This document shows positions 57,041 through 64,000 of a stretch of DNA of 64,000 bases, piece by piece. The position numbers were made by a program, and so were the translations under genes. The stretch lies in contig NC_092806.1 of assembly GCF_040954645.1 (NCBI RefSeq), forward strand, positions 22,903,644 through 22,967,643, given 5' to 3'. Each line of letters opens with the position of its first letter. Position 1 is the stretch's first letter. The notes under the pieces were generated by a model that was not told the DNA's origin, ran no database searches, and saw only the letters and a list, made by a program, of their open reading frames with translations. Origin of the DNA: Diabrotica undecimpunctata. Taxonomy: Eukaryota > Arthropoda > Insecta > Coleoptera > Chrysomelidae.

Positions 57041-57985
57041 TGTAGTTAGAGCCGTATTTTTCTCGTCAGCTGTGTTCTTTTACCTATTACCTCTGTGGTA
57101 TTTTAGCTTAGTGTTTCTTTATGGGTCAGAACGGTCGGGTAGCACTTAAATATTGTCTTTGATACTAAGACATTTTTGTTAACTTTTTTTGACGTTTCGG
57201 CAGGATATCCATGCTTTTTTCAAAAAATAATATTGACTAAAAAATATTTTATCAAAAGACATACGTTTTAAAATGAGAAAATTTTGACTCACCAAGCATG
57301 TACAAGTTGGTTAGTAACAAGTATACAATTAACAATCACAATTACAATAATAATAAAAGCACAGGACAGACCCACTAAGTCACTACATGCAAAATGTATT
57401 TTAAAATTTAATATGTTGTTTGTTGATGTTGGTTTTTCCTTTAAACGATCAGTTAAATCAAATTTATGTTTCTTTTCATTTTCATGTTTTACGAAGACAG
57501 TCGAGTTTTTTTGTTAATATGAATTTTACCCTTATTCTTTATGAACCTAAGCCCAGGAAATTCTAGTTATATATATTTATATATATAATTGTAATGTGAT
57601 AGCGGATGTGTATTCTTTCACGATCCCGTTGAATGGCAGACACACTATAATTATTAGCGAAACCCTGCTCTATGCAAGCTCTTGGCCTCCTCCTATTCAC
57701 TTCTTAAACTAGATTCCCTACCCTATCTCACTTCAGTAAAGGAAAAAATGGGATGCCACAGTACCATAACAGCTATGAGATGGTAAAAACAGCGAAAGAC
57801 ACGCCATGATCACTAGAAATCGGTGCCATCGAGATTCTGTCCTAGATAGTGTGAAATGATATGGAGAATATGCTTACTGGCTCTTATAAAATTATGTCTC
57901 GTCACAATAGAAACATGAAATAAAATAATAGAACTAAACGAAACTCACACAAACGGTAGCGGCCATTTTACAACAAGCTAACATC
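57041..57985. other. Mostly gene-free, with a possible Penelope terminus
   Basis: TTGACGTTTCGGCAGGATAT CCATGCTTTTTTCAAAAAAT at about 57190-57230 resembles the 3' terminus of Penelope-like elements (compare 15.64 kb). The rest is not recognised. Confidence 0.4.
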
Positions 57986-57989
57986 TACT

Positions 57990-58265
57990 GTTAGGTCATG
58001 AAAAGAAAATATACAAGAAGTGGCTTTCATGATCAGCTGGCGATATGAAAAGTATTTACTTGGCTATTACAGTGTGAATAGCAGAATCATATTAAGCAAG
58101 CTTAACACAAACCTATAAAACTCAATATAATAGAGGTGTATGTCCCGACTAGCGAGTCTTCAGAGAAGGAAATCGACGAATTATGTTCAGATCAAAAAAT
58201 GTTAGAATATTAGGAAGAGAAATGATAATTATAATTGTAGATATTAAGGCCAAAGTGAGTTTGAT
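57990..58265 (+). mobile_element. Non-LTR endonuclease (EEP) fragment
   Basis: The frame around 58.0-58.2 kb reads YEKYLLGYYSVNSRIILSKL, then NIIEVYVPTSESSEKEIDEL, and after a shift IIIVDIKAKV. This corresponds to the central strands of a LINE AP-type endonuclease, with the 'VYAPTSE' turn and the 'GDFNAKVG' loop (Asp kept, Asn changed). It is joined directly to the RNase H element that follows. Confidence 0.65.
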
Positions 58266-59140
58266 CCAGACAATTGATTACCACCTTACAAATATTAGAA
58301 AAAGAATGTAGCGTTCATATTGGCGAACTATTTAGCATATTTCAAGCTTTTAAAGCCATTTCTTTACCTAATAAACAACTTGCAATATGCACAGACTCAC
58401 TAGCCTCAATACAATCTATCCAAAATATATTCACTGATCATCCTATTGTCCAAAAGATCCTTGATTGTTACCAACTAATCGCTTTCCAAAAAATAACAGT
58501 TACATTAATCTGGCTACCACCCCATATTGGTATTACAGGCAACGAACTTGCAGATAGCCATGCAGAACTTGCCTTAACATCATCTGATTATACGGTTAAT
58601 ATACAAATTAGAAATGATTTAAAGCCTCACATTAAGAAACGAGCAAGAACCCGATGGCAACAACACTGGGACACCAATAACTCAGCATTACATCAAATCC
58701 AACAGTTAGTCGATAGCTCCCTTGATTTGATCTCTGCCGGTATGTCCAGACGAGACAATATTGTAATACGAAGACTTCGAATAGGACACACAAGATTAAC
58801 ACATGGATACCTGATGTCATCAACCACTTGCGAGACCTGTCAATCACATCTAACAGTTAACCATATTCTCACCGAATGTCATCAATATTCAGCAAAAAGG
58901 CTAATTTATTGCCTTAAAAGAGGTCTAAAATACATACTCAATAACTTAAATCAAATAACCTAAAGTCTAAAATTCCTCAGAGACGTTAAGTTATATTATA
59001 AAATATAATTTTGATTGTATTATAACAGTGTGTACTCTATAAAATATTTTTGTAATTTATTGTAACAGTTTTACATCTGTAACCGTTTTCGTGTAAGTGG
59101 CCTTTGTTGCCGAGCACGTTAATTTTCAATAAAAAAAAAT
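58266..59140 (+). mobile_element. I-clade LINE 3' end with poly(A)
   Basis: The insertion begins in the RNase H domain and ends with the typical GGCCTTTGTTGCCGAGCACG TTAATTTTCAAT followed by AAAAAAAAA (59131-59139). Target duplications were not found. Confidence 0.82.
58274..58963 (+). pseudogene. RNase H and zinc knuckle of I-clade LINE
   Basis: 229 codons, open: VHIGELFSIFQAFKAI (Glu block, where TAELFAI is usual), LAICTDSLASIQSIQ (Asp), WLPPHIGITGNELADSHAEL (His and final Asp), RDNIVIRRLRIGHTRLTHGY and CETCQSHLTVNHILTEC, a CX2C-HX4C knuckle. It retains three of the four catalytic positions; the first (TDAS) lies upstream of the truncation point. It is part of a 5'-truncated copy, not a free gene. 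It is distinct from the copy at 44.2-45.0 kb but close in architecture. Confidence 0.85.
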
Positions 59141-59824
59141 GTAATTTTTAAGTAAAATTAAAAAAGTAAATTTTTCTTTGAGTTTATAAGAACTGAAAAC
59201 ATTTATTGGAATGGTTCTCATTAGTGGCTACCATAAACTATCACAAGAAGATGATGCACCGATTGAAGTATAAAGATAACAATATTTTACCGACATCGAA
59301 TTTTATTACATTTTTCTTTAACTTTGTTTAAGATGTTTTACTGCATTCGGTTATTAAAGCAACCGCAGCTGATAATAACTAAATAATTCGAAAAGATAAA
59401 ATCAATAAAGTTATTGACATAATCTTTATACAAAATTAATTATCTTGTATTTCAGTTTAAAGTGGACAGGACTACACATAATTTTCTGTCTGTCTCGAGG
59501 ATGTCTGTCTCATAAATTTAAAATATGAAACGATCGTGTAGTTGTGGACGTTTGGCACGTAGGTACATTTCTTCATGAAGTATTAAAAACTCTGACGTGA
59601 CTAGTTGTTGTTTTAAGCTGTGATGAAGAACGAACTTACCAAGAGAGGGGCAATTAAATAAGTCGAGACGAGCTTTTATTTTTAAAGAAGCTTATAATTT
59701 TAAAAGGGTGGTTGTCCGAAGTAATAATAGTTCAAGACACAACAATTTGGTATAATAGGAAGCAGGTTGCCACGTAAAGGATAGTAAAGTAATATTTCAA
59801 TATTTTTGTAATTCATTTCAATAT
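59141..59824. other. Gene-free stretch
   Basis: AT-rich. It ends in the ATGAAACATAAT target sequence of the following RTE. Confidence 0.45.
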
Positions 59825-59836
59825 ATGAAACATAAT

Positions 59837-61273
59837 CATCATCAATTAGCCTATATTTGTCCACTGCTGAACGTAGGCCTCCCGTAAAATTTTTCATCTA
59901 TTTCTATCTTGAGCTTCTTGCATCCAGTTTGTGGTGATGCGCTTGATATCATCCGTCCACATAGTCGGTGGTCGTCCTCTGCTTCGATATGCCTCTTGCC
60001 TTGGTCGCCATTCCAGAATCTTTCTGGTCCATCTATCATCCGTTAATCTGGCTCAGAGTCAGTGTTTCTGCACCATATGTAAGAACCGGTAAAACGCACT
60101 GGTTAAAACCTTTCTTTTTAAACAAACTGGGATAATAGACTTGAAAATGTTATTCAATCTACCAAAGGCAGCCCATGTGAGACCTATCCTTCATTGTATT
60201 TCAGTTGTCTGATTATATCGGCCTAAGCGAATCGCATGGCCTAGATATTTGTAAGCTATTACTTGGTCGATGATGCGATGGCTCTCAATCAGAATTTTAC
60301 CGCTGACTACAAGGTTGGTCATCAATTTTGTCTTTGAGGTGATAATTTTAAGACCAATTGTTTTTGACATTTTATAGAGCGTGTGCAGCATTTTTGTAGC
60401 TTTATCAACTCTATCAGATATTAAAACGATGTCATCGTCAAATCTTAGGTGGTTGAGATCTTCCCCATTTATATTAATTCCCATGTTATCCTCTCGTTCC
60501 ATTTGCTTGAACATATATTCAAGAACAGCCGTAAACAATTTAGGGGAGATAGTATTACAATGTCTAATTCCACGTTCTATTCGAAACTTCTTGGTATCTT
60601 CATGAAGGCGGACACAAGCTGTATCAGTTTCGTAAATACTTTTAATAAAGGCGATATATCGGTAGTCAATGCGGCACAGCCAGTGCTCGAAGCATTTTAT
60701 GATGATCTATAGTATCAAACGCCTTTTCATAATCTATGAATATAAGAAAGATAGGCTTGTTATACTCTGTACACTTTTCTATTAGCGTTTTTATAACTTG
60801 TAGATGGTCATTTATTCCGTATCTGGAGCGGAACCCAGCCTGTTCACAAGGTTGGTAACTATCCAGTTTGTTCACAAGCCGTATCTATAAGTGGCTGTAT
60901 TCAATGTTTGTTGTCCATGGTAGCCGTGTCTATCCCGGTGATTCTTTGCACCCTCTGCCCTTGGTCCAATCTAGTGGCTACCGTCACCAGGGACCGTTGG
61001 GCCGCCGGGGACTAAGGGCCTTTTTCTAGTTTGTGTCATATCATTAACGGGGAAAATTAGCCATTTCACTACCACACTGGCCAGTGCGTGTTAGTAGTGG
61101 GATATATCGGGATGTGGTAAGGATTGGAAAATGGGTAGGAAGATAGGTTGGAGACCTAGTCTCTCCTAAAGGCTTGGGCATAGAGAAAGTCAGTAGCTAG
61201 CGTACGGCAGGGACGCCACTCCCTGTAGCAGCCTGTCCTCTACCGGGATAGTAGTGGAGTGCTACCCGCTACC
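59837..61273 (-). mobile_element. Internally deleted RTE with both ends and 12-bp target duplication
   Basis: ATGAAACATAAT at 59825-59836 and 61274-61285 flanks it exactly. The minus strand starts at 61273 with GGTAGCGGGTAGCACTCCAC, which I take for the RTE 5' end, and a GC-richer leader to about 60.9 kb. It then jumps to the middle of the RT (QPCEQAGFRSRYGIND) and runs to the 3' end, REAYVQQWTNIG plus a TGATGATG tail. The endonuclease and the first part of the RT are missing, so this is a non-autonomous deletion derivative of 1437 bp. Confidence 0.85.
59841..60875 (-). pseudogene. RTE RT (partial) and C-terminus
   Basis: Read in order on the minus strand: LDSYQPCEQAGFRSRYGIND, FLIFIDYEKAFDTIDHHKML (motif A), a stretch with stops over motif B, GININGEDLNHLRFDDDIVL (motif C, where FADD has become FDDD), DQVIAYKYLGHAIRLGRYNQ (60191-60538), and SRGRPPTMWTDDIKRI with the terminal REAYVQQWT. 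At least one frameshift and several stops inactivate it. Confidence 0.82.
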
Positions 61274-61385
61274 ATGAAACATAATAATGTTACCTAAAAT
61301 ATAAATAGAGCAAATAATTTAGCACAATTACTAGGATGTGCCCCATTAAAATAATACAATAATTAAAACACAAACACCTTATTTT

Positions 61386-61989
61386 ACCTTCAGTAGAAAT
61401 GGAATAACAAACCATCATAACGAGCACATTTGGACCGACAAAAATCCTCACGCTAAAAAAACGACTCATCACCAAAGGACTTTCAAAGTTAATGTTTGGG
61501 CCGAAATTGTGGATAACAATCTAATAGGCTTAGTATTTCTTCCCAACGATTTAAATGGTGATAATTATTTGCAGTTCCTGGCAAACGATTTACAAGAGTA
61601 TCTGGAGAAAGTAAATGTTGCAATAAGGCAAAATATCTGCTTTCTATAAGATGGCGCTCCACTGCATTACAGTAATGAAGTCCGGGAATACCTTTGCAGA
61701 CAGTGTCCTGGTCGGTGGATTGGAAGGTGTCGTGACGCACCTATTTCTTGGCTACCCAGAAGTCCAGGTCTTAACCCCATGGACTTTTGCTCTTGGCGGT
61801 GTATGAAAGATAAAGTGACAAAGATCTGTAACAATAGAGGACGAACAACAATTGAGGGTTAAAATAATTAAAGCTGCAAATTAATTTCGTTAGAAAAATA
61901 TGATTTTTCAGCGCATTCGGTTTTCCTTATTAAAACGATACCGAATGTGTATTGAAGAAAATGGGGGTCATTTTGAACATTTATCGTAA
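61386..61989 (+). pseudogene. Mariner-type transposase, DDE C-terminal half
   Basis: It begins TFSRNGITNHHNEHIWTDKN, so the first catalytic Asp just upstream is lost or frameshifted. It continues FKVNVWAEIVDNNLIGLVFL, NGDNYLQFLANDLQEYLEKV, DGAPLHYSNEVREYL (second Asp), PRSPGLNPMDFCSW (third Asp) and ends with NGGHFEHLS at about 61989. This is the catalytic part that pairs with a DUF4817 N-terminus in insect elements, as in the scrap at 13.74-13.91 kb. One in-frame stop lies before DGAP, and there are further shifts near 61.68 and 61.85 kb. Confidence 0.83.
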
Positions 61990-62491
61990 TATCATATTTA
62001 TGGAGGTTACAGACATTTTTTGTACTTGTTAATTAATTTAAGCCATTTATTTAGTTGCACGTAATTTTTTAAAGGTTAAGGAAAAGGACCGTAGCTCAAT
62101 TAAAACTGTTTTTAAAAAAAAAAACGATAAGATGCAAAAAAGTTTTAAAAATAATGTGTTAAACTAATGATGCCACACAACTCATTTGATTAGAACGTAC
62201 TCAAAAGTTTAGGGGGATTTAGGGCTGCACACCCCGCTTAAAATTTTTCTGTGCGCTTATATTTTGTTGTTTTTTTAGTATGTAAAATTCTTTCAGAACA
62301 AGAAAGTATTCTGTCCATTTTTATTACAAAATCTCAAGTAGTTTAGGAGATAATGCAAAAAAACAATTTTTATTTTGTAACTTCAAAGGGTTGTAACTTT
62401 TTTTGTGTATACATACTTTTGTACTAAAGTAAGTTGGATTCAACCAATTTATTTTTATCCCCGGAATGTGTGATTTAATTTATGACATGCC

Positions 62492-62511
62492 TTTTTGAAA
62501 CACCCTGTATA
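62492..62511 (-). repeat. Probable mariner-type terminal inverted repeat
   Basis: TTTTTGAAACACCCTGTATA; read inward it is ACAGGGTGTTTCAAA, a common terminus of insect mariner-type elements with a TA target. It lies about 500 bp past the transposase C-terminus. The left terminus is not in place. Confidence 0.6.
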
Positions 62512-62971
62512 CTATAAGGAAATGCCACAAAGCCAGCACTGTTTGAGATTGTTAAAATATGTTGTATATAATTTTGAAATATATCTGTATTCAATTAAAC
62601 CAGAAATAAACCACTAACAAAAAAATAGAATCTTCTAACACTTTCTCCATTAAAGGGGATTACTTCACTACACAAATGCTGATGGATGTGGCGGTGATTG
62701 AAACGCTCAAAACCGCTACCTGACCAAATACGTGTCGTTTGGTGGGTAAAGCTCGTAATCCTGAATTACAGAATATTGGAAACCAATTATTAACAAGAAG
62801 CTTTGATACATCACAGACCTATGCTAAATAGTTGCTAATATTATTCAGTGATAACATTGCCAATGAGATGACTGGATGTCAGGATGAGTGGATATTACCT
62901 TTGCAACTTTTAATTGCGATAATCAAAAATTTGGTTTATACAATATTTAAATACTACTAATTTAATATATA

Positions 62972-62973
<2 letters not shown>
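62512..62973. other. Gene-free stretch
   Basis: A few short frames around 62.68-62.95 kb; none recognised. Confidence 0.4.
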
Positions 62974-63052
<79 letters not shown>

Positions 63053-63083
63053 TATATAAACCTAATATATATTACATATATAC

Positions 63084-63148
<65 letters not shown>
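62974..63148. repeat. (TA)n microsatellite, two tracts
   Basis: Nearly pure TA over 62974-63050 and 63087-63148, with an imperfect AT-rich bridge. Confidence 0.96.
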
Positions 63149-63149
<1 letters not shown>

Positions 63150-64000
63150 TGTTGTGATCTGCTTTATGATGTTTTATTATTAATTAACACTAATTTAATT
63201 AATCCAATTATTTAATTAATTAATTCACTAATTTATGCAGAGTCATACAAATCAATTACTATTAAAAATTCTCAGGGTGCCTTTTTAATTTTACTTTAAT
63301 CAGTTTACTTTATATATCTCTTCTAGTGGGATCAGTATCTCCTAGTTGCTCATAATCGGGATAGAACAGGAAACGGAACTAACATTAAAACAACATAAAT
63401 ATGCACACAAATTATTATTTATTTTCAATAAGCAATACGATGAATATTAATAAATAACTTTTGTGGGCAATTATCTTTCCCAACAAACTCCTATACTCTA
63501 AATTTAATTTTAATTACAAACTATCTATTGATCTGTTTTATAATAATATCTACTAAAAAAAATGACCATATAAAAATATAATTTATTCACAAAAAAAAAA
63601 TAACTCTTTGAATCTTAGTTCGTATGCTTATATTTGATTTTATCTTTAGAATGTCTTAAAGTTTTCTTTCATTCAAATTATTTGACTGACCTTTATTTTT
63701 TTACACCAATGATGTCTCCTCTCGATCAAACCACAGTTCCTTCCTTGATGGATTATGTCCGGCTACCATCAAATCTTTCCCGTTCTCAGCATCGATCCAA
63801 ACCGCATACCAGCAAACTACTCCTCCGAAAACACAAGCCCAAGCCTCTTTTGACCGGTACTCTTTATTCACAAATTCTCCTTTCTTTCTCAATTATATCT
63901 CGTGGACTATGCAGACTCAAAAGAGGTATTAATCTTCTCGATTTTGATCTGCTCTCAGCTTCCACCTTTTTCACTAACAAACGAAAACACTGGTACTCAG
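63149..64000. other. Unassigned right edge
   Basis: AT-rich to about 63.69 kb, then a stretch of more even composition. A 63-codon minus-strand frame at 63701-63892 (MRKKGEFVNKEYRSKEAWAC and onward) is open, but I recognise no family, so I leave it as unassigned. Confidence 0.35.

Noticed and set aside
63149..63420. Possible LTR beginning TGTTGTGATCTGC
   Set aside because: No second LTR, primer-binding site or gag/pol sequence in the window.
63701..63892. 63-codon minus-strand frame MRKKGEFVNKEY...
   Set aside because: Open but short, with no recognisable family. Left as unassigned sequence.

Overview
The window looks like repeat-dense insect nuclear DNA. Beetle is my guess, but that is inference. 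The evidence is high AT content, spliceosomal introns, and degraded eukaryotic mobile elements of many kinds: non-LTR retrotransposons (RTE-type, CR1/Jockey-like, I-clade with RNase H, and several related families I cannot assign to a clade), Penelope-like elements, piggyBac, Tc1/mariner, PIF/Harbinger, Helitron, a tRNA-derived SINE and foldback elements. There are no operons, CRISPR arrays or prokaryotic features, and I found no RNA genes. One host protein-coding exon is convincing: the last exon of an MFS sugar (Tret1-like) transporter at 51544-52892 (+), with a splice acceptor and a poly(A) signal. A CpG-rich segment near 33.77-33.97 kb could hold the 5' end of another gene, but that is weak.

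Layout. 0.5-3.7 kb: non-LTR fragments. 4.0-4.7 kb: Tc1/mariner-type transposase with altered catalytic residues. 4.9-7.3 kb: non-LTR element carrying an antisense RTE insertion with a (TA)n tail. 7.7-12.5 kb: DNA transposon with 35-bp terminal inverted repeats and an intron-containing transposase, invaded by a Penelope-like element, which is itself invaded by an RTE fragment exactly at its catalytic YVDD codons. 12.8-21.5 kb: I-clade, mariner, Penelope, non-LTR and RTE fragments, then a foldback element. 24.1-29.7 kb: two piggyBac elements, each bounded by TTAA. 30-33.2 kb: Tc1-like element with a 62-bp intron, Harbinger half-element, non-LTR tail. 35.6-40.5 kb: two well-preserved LINEs (CR1-like and Jockey-like) inserted in a repeat whose unit is about 200 bp. 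41.7-42.9 kb: Helitron helicase remnant. 44.2-51.5 kb: antisense retroelement graveyard. 51.5-53 kb: transporter exon. 53.4-59.1 kb: RTE, a third piggyBac relic, SINE, retroelement fragments. 59.8-61.3 kb: internally deleted RTE with both ends and a 12-bp target duplication. 61.4-62.5 kb: mariner transposase C-terminus with one terminus. The rest is AT-rich DNA and (TA)n microsatellite.

The elements do not work together as a system; they record successive insertions. The most informative signals are exact target-site duplications, which order the insertions and restore reading frames on paper, and three perfect 20-21 bp snap-back palindromes in unrelated element remnants. I saw no convincing new functional system. 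The least described item is the 7.7-12.5 kb transposon with four copies of a 24-bp terminal motif.
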